A stretch of DNA of 33,685 nt from Clostridiales bacterium VE202-21 (GCA_000509105.1 BAIF02000078.1:1-33685), one strand, 5' to 3'; shown: positions 16,279 through 23,988, numbered from the stretch's first letter. Numbers and translations are program-made. Notes: a model not told the origin generated them from the letters alone.

Positions 16279-17668
16279 TGGTAACCTCAAGCGCAGAAAA
16301 CTGCGTACTTTTCTGACCATCCTGGGAGTTGTGATCGGAACAGCATCCATTGTAGTTATGATATCGCTTGGGCTCGGAATGCAGGAGTCGATGTACCGTG
16401 AGGTGGAGCAGTCGGGAGGTATGACGAGCCTGACTGTAACCGGAAAACAGAGCGAAAGCGGGATGTATGTCAGCATGAGGGGCAGCTCTGGCGATCAGGA
16501 GGAACCTAATAAATATATAACTGACGATGTAATCCAACAGCTAAGGCAGCTGGAACATGTAAAGAGTGCGGATCCAGTACTGGAGCTCAGTGCAATTGCG
16601 CTGAAGGGAAAATATATGGGTTATCTTCAGCTAAAGGGAATGAGCCCTGAAGCTCTGGAAAAGCAGAATATCGAACTTGCTAAGGGCGGAAGGCTTCCGG
16701 ACCCAAACAGTTCCAGCCTGGAACTGGTATTTGGAAATGGTGTGCTGACCTCATTCTATGAAAAGTCAACCGGGAAAGGGTACTGGGAAACAGGAAAAGT
16801 TCCGGACGTTGATCTGGCAAATGACCAGATGTTCCTGATCCTAGATCAGGACGGATATTTTCAGAGCCAGAACAACAGTATGGGCGCATCAGGCGTGGGA
16901 GAAAATGATGGAAGCGGTTCACAGACTTCCAAGCTTCCTCCGAAAAAGCATGTGGTAAAGGCAAGCGGTGTTGTGGCGGGAGATATGGAAAGTTACAATG
17001 CTAATTATTACTATGTCTACTGTGATATCAATAAGCTGGAAGATCTGCTCAAACGTGAATTCAGGGGACGCGTGATACCCGGACAGCCAAGTACCAAGTC
17101 GGGCAAGCCGTATAAGCAGTTTGTGTATTCCTCTGCGGCAGTGCAGGCGGAAGATATCGACGATGTGGATGCATTGTCATCCGTAATCAGGAACATGGGA
17201 TTCCAGGTAACAACGAATGCAGAATATATGGAAAGTATGAAAAAACAGTTTGCTATGGTTCAGGCAGTGCTTGGAGGTATCGGCGCAGTCTCCCTATTGG
17301 TCGCTGCCATCGGAATTGCAAACACAATGATGATGTCCATTTATGAGAGGACAAAAGAAATCGGTGTTATAAAAGTTCTGGGATGCGGACTCAAAAATAT
17401 CAAGCAGATGTTTCTAATGGAAGCTGCATTTATCGGCTTTATCGGAGGTGTAGCCGGTAATATACTCAGCTTTATTATGTCTTTTGTTATAAACTTCCTT
17501 ACGGGTAATGGAAGCGCCATGGGTATAGACGGAAATATTTCCTATATACCGCCGTGGCTGGTAATGGCTTCTCTGGTGTTCGCGGTGTTCGTGGGGATGG
17601 CGGCAGGGTACTTCCCGGCGCTGAGAGCAATGAGGCTGAGTCCCCTGGCGGCTATCCGCAATGAGTAG
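16247..17668 (+). CDS. MacB-like FtsX-family ABC permease
   Basis: A 473-aa permease with the classic MacB layout. A first membrane helix (about 20-42, in RKLRTFLTILGVVIG) is followed by a large extracytoplasmic domain (about 45-340). Three C-terminal helices then form the FtsX domain, with IYERTKEIGVIKVLG between the first two and PALRAMRLSPLAAIRNE at the end. The start overlaps the preceding gene by 32 nt and follows a GAGGAGG site, so translation is coupled. It should assemble with the ATPase at 14043. The stop codon is followed after only 9 bp by a giant nested palindrome. Confidence 0.92.
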   Translation: MRWIDLLRMSSGNLKRRKLRTFLTILGVVIGTASIVVMISLGLGMQESMYREVEQSGGMTSLTVTGKQSESGMYVSMRGSSGDQEEPNKYITDDVIQQLRQLEHVKSADPVLELSAIALKGKYMGYLQLKGMSPEALEKQNIELAKGGRLPDPNSSSLELVFGNGVLTSFYEKSTGKGYWETGKVPDVDLANDQMFLILDQDGYFQSQNNSMGASGVGENDGSGSQTSKLPPKKHVVKASGVVAGDMESYNANYYYVYCDINKLEDLLKREFRGRVIPGQPSTKSGKPYKQFVYSSAAVQAEDIDDVDALSSVIRNMGFQVTTNAEYMESMKKQFAMVQAVLGGIGAVSLLVAAIGIANTMMMSIYERTKEIGVIKVLGCGLKNIKQMFLMEAAFIGFIGGVAGNILSFIMSFVINFLTGNGSAMGIDGNISYIPPWLVMASLVFAVFVGMAAGYFPALRAMRLSPLAAIRNE

Positions 17669-17677
17669 AGGAGGGAC

Positions 17678-17979
17678 GCTGTATGCCCCCGCCAGGCAGG
17701 ATACGCTGCGGGATACGGACATAAGAGGTTCTGTAAACTGGAGGCGGCTGTAAGCAGAAGTAAAGGAAAAAAGAAGGAAAACCGGGGCAACCTGGCCACA
17801 TCACGTGAAGCCTTGATGGCTTCACGCGCTGGGGCCAGGAAAACTTGTAATTCGGAATTACAAGTTTTACCCCGGTTTTCCTTCTTTTTCCTTTAACTCC
17901 TGCTAACAGCTGCTCCAAAGCCTACAGAACCTCTTATGTCCGTATCCCGCAGCGTATCCTGTCTGGCGGGGCATACAGC
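17678..17979. repeat. Giant nested three-armed palindrome, element 1
   Basis: Outer arms 17678-17788 and 17870-17979 are inverted copies with roughly 100 of about 110 positions paired, including a 39-bp uninterrupted match. The interior has a bipartite hairpin (base CCTGGCC 17791-17797 with GGCCAGG 17833-17839; apex CGTGAAGCC-TTGAT-GGCTTCACG 17804-17826). A simple near-perfect hairpin follows (AAAACTTGTAATTC 17840-17853 with its complement 17855-17868). The element starts 10 bp past the stop of the MacB-like permease. No transposase, terminal duplication or coding capacity was seen. Confidence 0.9.
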
Positions 17980-18147
17980 TGGGTGCATCCTGGCGGGAGG
18001 AGCGGATGGGATTCTTTTGAAGCGGAGTGGCTTTAGGGGAGAATCTAGTAAATCGAAAAATAATTAACTTGCTGTTGAGCTGAATTTTCGGAAGCACTAC
18101 TCCACAAGCCTCAGCGTATAACAGCAGGCTGCTTATTATTCGATGTA

Positions 18148-18414
18148 TTAGTCTTCTTCGATGATTTGGATTTCGAGGTAGTCGAAATCTATGGAGTCTA
18201 CGAAGTTGTCCTGGTAGAAGCGGGCTTTGGCGTGGCGTTTGAATTCGGCTATTGTGGTGTCCAGCCAGATGGGCTTGCTTAGATCGAATTCGTAACAGAT
18301 AGCGTCGAGTGCGTTGAAAATTTTGTGGGTGCGGGTGTCATCTGTCTCGTCGCAGATGACGGTGTCGCGGAGCATTTTATTGTCTTTAATTTCTTTTCCC
18401 CATAGACGGAACAT
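18148..18414 (-). CDS. Small conserved-looking protein of unknown function
   Basis: I do not recognise this 88-aa protein. It is soluble and acidic at the C-terminus (IEED), with a Trp/Phe-containing centre (YEFDLSKPIWLDTTIAEFKRH) and no membrane segment or catalytic motif. A GAAAGAGG ribosome site precedes the ATG and a good minus-strand promoter (TTTACA-N17-TATACT) lies 33 bp upstream of the start, so it is very probably real. It stands alone between two giant palindromes, facing away from the rubredoxin gene. Confidence 0.7.
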   Translation of the reverse strand: MFRLWGKEIKDNKMLRDTVICDETDDTRTHKIFNALDAICYEFDLSKPIWLDTTIAEFKRHAKARFYQDNFVDSIDFDYLEIQIIEED

Positions 18415-18446
18415 AGTTTGACCTCTTTCTTTTTTGGATAACTATT

Positions 18447-18475
18447 AGTATAGCATTTGGAAGATGGGATGTAAA
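18447..18475 (-). promoter_or_regulatory. Promoter of the 88-aa protein
   Basis: On the minus strand TTTACA (18475-18470) and TATACT (18452-18447) are separated by 17 bp, a near-consensus sigma-A promoter. Confidence 0.6.
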
Positions 18476-18490
18476 TGTTAAGATTTTACT

Positions 18491-18526
18491 GTTACTATGC
18501 ACGGCACATAGGCTGTGAATAGTAAT
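18491..18526. repeat. Small palindromic repeat, copy B
   Basis: GTTACTAT (18491-18498) faces ATAGTAAT (18519-18526), with CACGGC pairing to GCTGTG inside through one G-T. Same length and same outer halves as copy A at 9089. Confidence 0.6.
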
Positions 18527-18650
18527 ATTTTACTTTAATTTGCGGGGGTTTTTGGAAAGGGTGATGAATTGGGGTATAAAACTGGTGCTGGAAGAAAATA
18601 CTTATAGAAGTATTATGATACTATGATGTTAAGGACAGGAGGAAGTTCAG

Positions 18651-18812
18651 ATGAAAAGATATGTATGTGAACCATGCGGCTATGTATATGATCCAGAGGA
18701 GGGAGACCCGGATAGCGGGATCGAGCCTGGAACAGCATTTGAAGACCTGCCGGACGACTGGGTGTGCCCCTGGTGCGGACTTGGCAAAGATGTCTTTGTG
18801 GTGGAGGCTTAA
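18651..18812 (+). CDS. Rubredoxin
   Basis: A 53-aa rubredoxin, a small iron electron-transfer protein. Both iron-binding CxxCG motifs are present: C6-EP-C9-GY near the N-terminus and C-PW-C-GLGK near residues 39-42. Between them are the typical Y-V-Y-D-P-E-x-G-D-P segment, G-I-x-P-G-T and the D-D-W-V-C core. An AGGAGG ribosome site precedes the ATG. An inverted repeat (ATACTT-ATAG-AAGTAT, 18598-18613) and TATGAT-like -10 hexamers (18614-18619, 18622-18627) lie upstream. In anaerobes rubredoxins commonly serve oxygen and peroxide detoxification; no partner is encoded beside it. Giant palindrome element 2 starts 11 bp past the stop. Confidence 0.95.
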   Translation: MKRYVCEPCGYVYDPEEGDPDSGIEPGTAFEDLPDDWVCPWCGLGKDVFVVEA

Positions 18813-18822
18813 GGGGGGGGCC

Positions 18823-19120
18823 GCCTGAGGAAATCGGGATGTTTTGATGCTGTCCGCGGAGGCTTATGCTGATTTTGGAAACCGGCCGCTTAGTCTAGAA
18901 TTGCTAACTGCGAAAAAGCCGCATCTTATGGAACCGAGCGTATTCACTTAGAAAGCCGATGCTTTCTAAGCTCAGACGCTCTGGATAATTGATTTAGAGA
19001 TCAATTATCCTCCATAAGATGCGGCTTTTTCGCAGTAAGCAATTCTACGACCCGCTAGAGGCTTCCAAAATCAGCATAAGCCTCCGCGGACAGCATCAAA
19101 ACATCCCGATTCCCTCAGGC
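18823..19120. repeat. Giant nested three-armed palindrome, element 2
   Basis: Outer arms 18823-18932 and 19011-19120 (110 nt each) pair at about 93 positions, with an uninterrupted 49-bp and a 26-bp block. One 15-nt symmetric internal loop interrupts them, in which both sides read CCGCT(T)AG in the same direction. Inside are a bipartite hairpin (base GAGCGT 18936-18941 with ACGCTC 18976-18981; apex CTTAGAAAGC-CGAT-GCTTTCTAAG 18947-18970) and a perfect simple hairpin (GGATAATTGAT 18983-18993 with ATCAATTATCC 19000-19010). GGCCGC/GCGGCC may extend the base. It begins 11 bp past the rubredoxin stop. Confidence 0.92.
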
Positions 19121-19179
19121 TGTGCTGCGGCCGGCGGCAGGGGAGTGCTGCACGGTAGGGGGGGGAAGGTATGATGTGA

Positions 19180-19326
19180 CCAGGAGATAGGTAAGTCTGA
19201 TCAGTGCGTAATATTAAGGTGTAGTAATAAAGTCTTGTGTGGATTTTGACTACAATACAAAACTCATCTTGTCATAGTTAACATTAAATTATGATAACTG
19301 TTCTATATACACACAAAATCTCCTGG
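19180..19326. repeat. Possible further, AT-rich nested palindrome
   Basis: CCAGGAGAT (19180-19188) pairs perfectly with ATCTCCTGG (19318-19326). The enclosed AT-rich DNA can form TGTAGT/ACTACA (19220-19225 with 19249-19254) and AGTTAACAT/ATGATAACT (19276-19284 with 19291-19299, one mismatch). The plan recalls the neighbouring elements, but the stems are short and could be chance. I see no gene in the interval 19121-19419. Confidence 0.35.
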
Positions 19327-19419
19327 CACAATTAACGTTTCACCAGTTCTGTCCAATCCGCAGCCCCCGCCAGGCTGTCCCCCTTAGAGAGTGTTTTTAC
19401 TACAGTTTGGATGCGACCA

Positions 19420-19670
19420 GCTGTGCGGAAGTGGAAGATGCCTCTCCTGGATGCGTCTTTTAGGGCATTAGCGCCGCTTCATCAAAATCGGAACCGGCAT
19501 GTGAACTGATTCCAGGCCCACAAGGCCTGGAAGCAAGCAGACCCGCAGTGAGAATTCATCAGAATTCTCGCAAGTGTCCGCGGTGTTCACCATGCCGGTT
19601 CCGATTTTGATTAGCGGCGCTTATGCCCTAATAATGCATCCAGGAGAGGCATCTTCCACTTCCGCACAGC
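19420..19670. repeat. Giant nested three-armed palindrome, element 3
   Basis: Outer arms 19420-19506 and 19585-19670 pair at about 80 of 87 positions, starting with a 35-bp perfect block (GCTGTGCGG at the outer end). Inside are a simple hairpin (TTCCAGGCC-CACAA-GGCCTGGAA, 19510-19532) and a bipartite hairpin (base CCGC 19543-19546 with GCGG 19580-19583; apex GAGAATTC-ATCA-GAATTCTC 19550-19569). It lies 19 bp beyond the 3' end of the minus-strand DUF917 gene. Read in that gene's direction, the hairpin order is bipartite then simple, as in elements 1 and 2. Confidence 0.9.
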
Positions 19671-19689
19671 GCCCCCTTCTAAATAAAAA

Positions 19690-20745
19690 TCACTCCCCCA
19701 AAACCCCCTCTAATGGAAGATAGTTCTGTTTGTTTAGCAGTCCCGCTCCAAGTTTCAGCTCACTTCTTGGCGCGCTGATTACGGTCAGTTCCATTCCCTC
19801 TTTTATGTCTGCGGAGGCGATGATTCTACCTGTGTTGGTTTCGATTGTTGTGATGAGGTCGGGGAAGACGGCAAGCCTTTCCGAACCGATGGCTGCGTAC
19901 ATATATTCGTTGCAGAAACCAATCTGGCACGGAATAGAGGCAGTGGAGATACGGAAGGTTCCGTAATCCAGGGCATTGCGGGTTTCGAGGGCACAGTCTT
20001 CTACGATTCCGGTGCAGAGGATTCTGCCGTTTAACTGGCGGAGGGCGGCTTCAATGGCCAGGGCGGGTGAAGCCGCGGTGCGGTACGCGCGGCCCAGCTT
20101 TAAAGCCTGGGCGTACGCGCCGGCTGCGGCGTGGGTCTCCAGGTAGGGAATGGAAACGGGGTTGCGCGCTACGGCGACTGCTCCTCCTGCCAGATGAGCC
20201 GCATTTCTAACCAGTGAGGCCGTATTTTCGACAGAACCTTTTACTGTTAATTCGGTATATGTCTTATTTTCCGGTCTTCCGCCTGCAGCAGCCTGGATGA
20301 CGGTCTGTCCGGAGCTCTCCAGGCCAAGAGAGCCCATGACTCCGAGCGGGTGCGCGCGGCCGTCGCAGGGGGCGTCAATGATGGGGAGCCCTGAGAGTGC
20401 GGCGGGGATAAATGGCTCAAACGAGGAGGAAGCCCCTAGTTCACAGGAAATAAATCCTGCAATCGGGGTTTCGGATTGTGTGCCCAGCAGCTCCAGGATC
20501 CTGGGATATACATCGTCTGAATAATATGCAGTGTCCGAAGCAGGAGAACCAACTCCGGAAATCGTAACGATACAGCCGTCCCTGCTTCGCTCTTTTAATT
20601 CATCAATGGTAATCAATTCTACGTTTCCAAGTTTCAGTGCAGATAGTGCGCGTTCCTCCCCCTCTTTGGGGCAGCCGCCGCCACCGCCTCCGAGCAGAAG
20701 GCTGCCAATCAGCAGATCCTGTATGGATTCTTTGTCAAATATCAT
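19690..20745 (-). CDS. DUF917 family protein (S-methylthiohydantoin desulfurase-like)
   Basis: A 351-aa protein of the DUF917 family, related to hydantoinase-type enzymes and including the S-methylthiohydantoin desulfurase domain group. The N-terminal glycine-rich motif LLLGGGGGGCPKEGE (residues 17-31) is typical, followed by LITIDEL, GVGSP, and ALSGLPIIDAPCDGRAHPLG in the middle. An upstream extension to 20829 is possible, but AAGGAG just before the ATG at 20745 sets the start. It is transcribed divergently from the OPT transporter and lies beside DUF1177 and M29-type genes, suggesting breakdown of an imported peptide-like or hydantoin-like compound. The exact substrate is unknown. Confidence 0.85.
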   Translation of the reverse strand: MIFDKESIQDLLIGSLLLGGGGGGCPKEGEERALSALKLGNVELITIDELKERSRDGCIVTISGVGSPASDTAYYSDDVYPRILELLGTQSETPIAGFISCELGASSSFEPFIPAALSGLPIIDAPCDGRAHPLGVMGSLGLESSGQTVIQAAAGGRPENKTYTELTVKGSVENTASLVRNAAHLAGGAVAVARNPVSIPYLETHAAAGAYAQALKLGRAYRTAASPALAIEAALRQLNGRILCTGIVEDCALETRNALDYGTFRISTASIPCQIGFCNEYMYAAIGSERLAVFPDLITTIETNTGRIIASADIKEGMELTVISAPRSELKLGAGLLNKQNYLPLEGVLGE

Positions 20746-20801
20746 AGGTATTTCTCCTTTTATTTCATTTGTATTTTGGACAATCAAAGGCTGCGGAACA
20801 A

Positions 20802-20865
20802 GGTATACCCAAAGGGCACCCCGTAACACATGCCCGTGCGGGCGGGTCTGCAGCCTAGCTGCAGA
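20802..20865 (-). promoter_or_regulatory. Structured 5' leader of the DUF917 gene
   Basis: The minus-strand leader (about 130 nt) holds three consecutive hairpins. The first is a perfect 8-bp stem with loop CTA (20847-20865), close to the predicted 5' end. Then come GCCCGTGCGGGC (20832-20843) and a GGT-CCC/GGG-ACC stem (20802-20820). No known riboswitch consensus is recognised. Confidence 0.4.
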
Positions 20866-20881
20866 ATAAAGTATATTTACA

Positions 20882-20909
20882 TCATAAGCCGTATGAAAAA
20901 ATCGTCAAT
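20882..20909 (-). promoter_or_regulatory. Promoter of the DUF917 gene
   Basis: On the minus strand TTGACG (20909-20904) and TATGAT (20887-20882) with a 16-bp spacer, a strong sigma-A type promoter. Confidence 0.6.
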
Positions 20910-20979
20910 CCCTGAATCCTACAAAAATAAATATCAAATTATTGTAGAAATCAACAAAGCATAAAAATAAGAAAAATTG

Positions 20980-21017
20980 TATAATTATTACTATGTTTAC
21001 ACGCTACCCGGTGTAAA
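20980..21017 (+). promoter_or_regulatory. -10 element and candidate operator of the OPT gene
   Basis: TATAAT at 20980-20985 lies upstream of a perfect inverted repeat, TTTACAC (20996-21002) with GTGTAAA (21011-21017), placed near or just after the predicted transcription start. No good -35 is visible, which would fit activator dependence. The half-site resembles the TTCACA/TGTGAA repeat in the PucR-DUF1177 gap. Confidence 0.5.
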
Positions 21018-21043
21018 TCGTGCAAAAGGGAAAGGAGAGAACA

Positions 21044-22729
21044 ATGAGTGACAACAGAGAAAATGGCAGCTCTGAAGAGATACTGGAGCAGTACTCCAAA
21101 GAAATGCCAAAATTAATGGAACCGGGCATTTTTATTATAGCCGTCGTAGCCAGTGTGCTGGGAGCTATCGTGGGAATGCAGGTACTGACACATACGGGGG
21201 TAGCCCCGGATACTTCTGTGGTGGGAGCGCTGCTTGCAGTTCTGATCAGTCAGATTCCCATCCGGCTTTTGAAAAAATTTAAGAATATCCATTGCCAGAA
21301 CCTGGTACAGACATCGACATCAGGGGCAACATTCTCGGCGGCAAACTGTATGCTGCTGACGATCGGTGTTCCTTATATTATGGGATACACGGAATTCATG
21401 TATCCGATGCTGATCGGTGTAACACTTGCAACAATTGTGGATGCTACAATTTTGTACAAGTCATTCGGATCGCCGATGTTTCCGGCTGATGCACCGTGGC
21501 CTCCTGGAATTGCTACGGCTGAAACGATTCTTGCAACTGTCAGAAAGGGAAAACGTGCCGGGCTGCTTGTGGTCGGCGCTGTTGCCGGATGGGCAGGGGC
21601 TATGGCCGGAATACCTATGGATTTATTCGGCGTTGCATGGGTGGGAAGCGTACTGGCTATCGGAGCATTCGGTGTAGGCGCCCTGATCGTGGGAATAATT
21701 GAAAGCAATGCGTTTGCATTTACCGTGTTCGGACATGAATTTGTCATTGCACAGGATATTTTTGGAAAAGGATTTGTTGCGGCAGATCATGTTGCTTTGA
21801 ATTATATGGGGCATGGCATCATGATTGGGGCAGGTATCATATCCCTGATCCAGTGCGGCAGAATGCTGTTTAAGAAAGTGGATAAAGAGACTTCAGCGGC
21901 ATCCCAGTTTGGAACTTCGATCAAAGATATGCGGAGTGCTCTTGGAAAAGGATTTATCGCTTATCTGGTGATTGCCCTGGGACTTGCAATTGTATCGGGG
22001 CTGTGGTATGAGATGAAGCCGGGCATGTTTATCTTATGGATTATATTTGCAGCGGTAGCGGCGCTTGTATCCGAACTGATCGTCGGGGTATCCGCTATGT
22101 ATTCCGGATGGTTTCCAGGATTCGCCACGGCCCTCATCTTTTTAATTCTGGGGATGCTGATCGGTTTTCCAAAGCTCCCTCTGGCTGTACTGGCAGGTTT
22201 TACCGCGGCAACAGGACCGTGTTTCTCTGACATGGGTAATGACCTAAAAGCGGGCTATATACTGAGAGGAAGCGGAAAGAATCCGGAGATAGAGAAGGCA
22301 GGCAGAAAACAGCAGTATTTTTCAGAGCTGCTTGGTTTTGCAGTGGCATTTGTTATTGTTGCTATTTTTGCAAAAACATACTTCTCACAGGGGCTGTTCC
22401 CGCCGATTAACGCTACATATGCTTCCACGATTGAAGCGGGTTCCTCAATTGAGGTATTGAAATGGCTGGCGATCTGGGCAATTCCGGGGGCCATCATTCA
22501 GATCACGGGAGGAAACCACCAGGTTGGAATCCTGTTTGCCACCGGTATCCTAGTAGGCGGAACCATATATGGATTGACCGTCATCATTGCCACTATCATC
22601 CGTATTATTGTAATTAAGAAGAATCCGAAAAACGATGATATACTGATGATTCTTGGCGCGGGCTCCCTGGTCGGATGTGCGCTGCATGATTTTGCCAACT
22701 CCATGCTGGGAGCATTCAAATCCAAATAG
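21044..22729 (+). CDS. OPT-family oligopeptide-type transporter
   Basis: A 561-aa integral membrane protein of the OPT (oligopeptide transporter) superfamily, which imports peptides or metal chelates with protons. It has some 14 hydrophobic segments and family-typical blocks such as ATIVDATILYKSFGSPMFPA, GLITAF-like glycine-rich helices, GPCFSDMGNDLKAGYILRGS and GGNHQVGILFATGI. The ATG at 21044 follows GGAAAGGAGAG; an upstream in-frame codon at 21020 is less likely. It is flanked by DUF917 (divergent) and a PucR-type regulator (convergent, stops 10 bp apart, no terminator between). The neighbouring aminopeptidase-like gene supports a peptide-like substrate. Confidence 0.88.
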   Translation: MSDNRENGSSEEILEQYSKEMPKLMEPGIFIIAVVASVLGAIVGMQVLTHTGVAPDTSVVGALLAVLISQIPIRLLKKFKNIHCQNLVQTSTSGATFSAANCMLLTIGVPYIMGYTEFMYPMLIGVTLATIVDATILYKSFGSPMFPADAPWPPGIATAETILATVRKGKRAGLLVVGAVAGWAGAMAGIPMDLFGVAWVGSVLAIGAFGVGALIVGIIESNAFAFTVFGHEFVIAQDIFGKGFVAADHVALNYMGHGIMIGAGIISLIQCGRMLFKKVDKETSAASQFGTSIKDMRSALGKGFIAYLVIALGLAIVSGLWYEMKPGMFILWIIFAAVAALVSELIVGVSAMYSGWFPGFATALIFLILGMLIGFPKLPLAVLAGFTAATGPCFSDMGNDLKAGYILRGSGKNPEIEKAGRKQQYFSELLGFAVAFVIVAIFAKTYFSQGLFPPINATYASTIEAGSSIEVLKWLAIWAIPGAIIQITGGNHQVGILFATGILVGGTIYGLTVIIATIIRIIVIKKNPKNDDILMILGAGSLVGCALHDFANSMLGAFKSK

Positions 22730-22739
22730 CGGGACTGCG

Positions 22740-23891
22740 TTAATAATCCTTTAACTTACGGATGATATACAGTATGTAAAGAGTCTGAAGAAAATCGGTA
22801 TCGCTCTGCCCGTAGGGGATCATATTTTTTACTTTGTTGATCCGATAGCGTATGGTGTTTTCATGGACAAAGAGCGCCTTGCTTGTTTTGGTATAGTCCA
22901 TATCATTCTCAATAAAATCGTGAATGGTATGCATCAGATGAGAATGGTATCTTTCATCATAATCTAAAATAGGCTGCGCTGTCTCCATATAAAATTCATC
23001 TATGGCAGGGTGGCCTTCCAGCTTTAAAAAGAGGCGTAGTACTCCAAGAGCCCGGAAATATATGACTTTGCCTGGCTGGTACGGGCAGGAAGAAGCGGCG
23101 TGGTATGCCTGTGAAATGGCATCCCCCAGGCTGTAAAGAGGACAGCAGCTGCTGATGCCCGCCATACATTCGGGATAGCTTTCAAAGATGGCTGCCGCAG
23201 TCTGTGAGATATATTTATCAATCGCATGTGGAGAATTATCCTTAAAAGAGCGGATAATCAAAATGCCTCCCCGGTAACCCGCGGCAAAAAACAAAACGTC
23301 CCGGCTGAATTTTTCGGCCAGAGCCGGACGGGGCAGTGGCATGCCTGCCTCCACGCGGCAGTAAAAACATAATACATTTTTGGCAAAGTAAGGATTCAGC
23401 CGCTGGATAAGCATTGCTTTTCTATTGTCAGACAGCTCCCTGTCAGCCAGCTGGGCAAGGATCTCCTCCTGGCTGTTCAGGTTTTTGTAAAAGAGCAGCT
23501 GTTCCGTTATCTCGGAAATAATAATGGAATAAGGGACATCCTTGTCGATAAATAATATAGGCAGTTCGCACTGATTGGCATAAGCATAAGCTTCTTCAGG
23601 CAGTTCGTCCATATTTTCGTCAATAATGCAGAGCGCTGCGGTGTGAATGGCATGAAAATACTTCAGGGCATAGAGGATGTACTGGGGATCGTCTTTGCCG
23701 TGATAGAAAGCTGTCATAAAAAAGGAATTCCTGGATTTGGTGTCAAGCGATGCAAAGTCTGTTTCGCTGATGTAATTATCAAAAACACTGACATATTCTA
23801 CCGGCCTGTCCAGCCCGTCCATACCGGCTTTAATCCTGGCGCCGGACAGAGAGGGCAGGTGCAGAACGTCAGATACAGTAATAACGCTCAT
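22740..23891 (-). CDS. PucR-family transcriptional regulator
   Basis: A 383-aa regulator. The N-terminal PucR domain (about 1-120) starts MSVITVSDVLHLPSLSGARI. A less conserved central region follows, and the C-terminal PucR-type helix-turn-helix (about 325-360) contains YTKTSKALFVHENTIRYRINKV. PucR regulators usually sense purine-breakdown or amino-acid-derived ligands and control adjacent catabolic genes. The start at 23891 follows GGAGG; a longer frame to 23921 lacks a better site. It is divergent from DUF1177, with an inverted repeat (TTCACA-N6-TGTGAA) between them, and adjacent to the OPT gene, so it is the likely regulator of the cluster. Confidence 0.88.
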   Translation of the reverse strand: MSVITVSDVLHLPSLSGARIKAGMDGLDRPVEYVSVFDNYISETDFASLDTKSRNSFFMTAFYHGKDDPQYILYALKYFHAIHTAALCIIDENMDELPEEAYAYANQCELPILFIDKDVPYSIIISEITEQLLFYKNLNSQEEILAQLADRELSDNRKAMLIQRLNPYFAKNVLCFYCRVEAGMPLPRPALAEKFSRDVLFFAAGYRGGILIIRSFKDNSPHAIDKYISQTAAAIFESYPECMAGISSCCPLYSLGDAISQAYHAASSCPYQPGKVIYFRALGVLRLFLKLEGHPAIDEFYMETAQPILDYDERYHSHLMHTIHDFIENDMDYTKTSKALFVHENTIRYRINKVKNMIPYGQSDTDFLQTLYILYIIRKLKDY

Positions 23892-23938
23892 AATGAAAAA
23901 CCTCCGGGTGTGTTTTAACAAATTATATAACAGAAGAT

Positions 23939-23956
23939 TTCACAAATCAATGTGAA
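23939..23956. promoter_or_regulatory. Candidate operator between PucR and DUF1177 genes
   Basis: TTCACA (23939-23944) and TGTGAA (23951-23956) form a perfect 6-bp inverted repeat with a 6-bp spacer in the 97-bp divergent gap. Its half-site resembles that at 20996-21017. Confidence 0.45.
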
Positions 23957-23988
23957 GAATCAATATAAGAAATTGCGAGGATGAGAAA

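Noticed and set aside
17542..18097. Minus-strand open frames across giant palindrome element 1
   Set aside because: They lack ribosome sites, overlap the palindrome arms and have no protein-like composition. The inverted-repeat structure explains the sequence better.
17678..19670. Giant palindromes as assembly or amplification foldback artefacts
   Set aside because: The arms differ by substitutions and indels, and each loop holds its own distinct hairpins. Three different elements show the same plan, which simple foldback chimeras would not produce. Read-level confirmation is still desirable.
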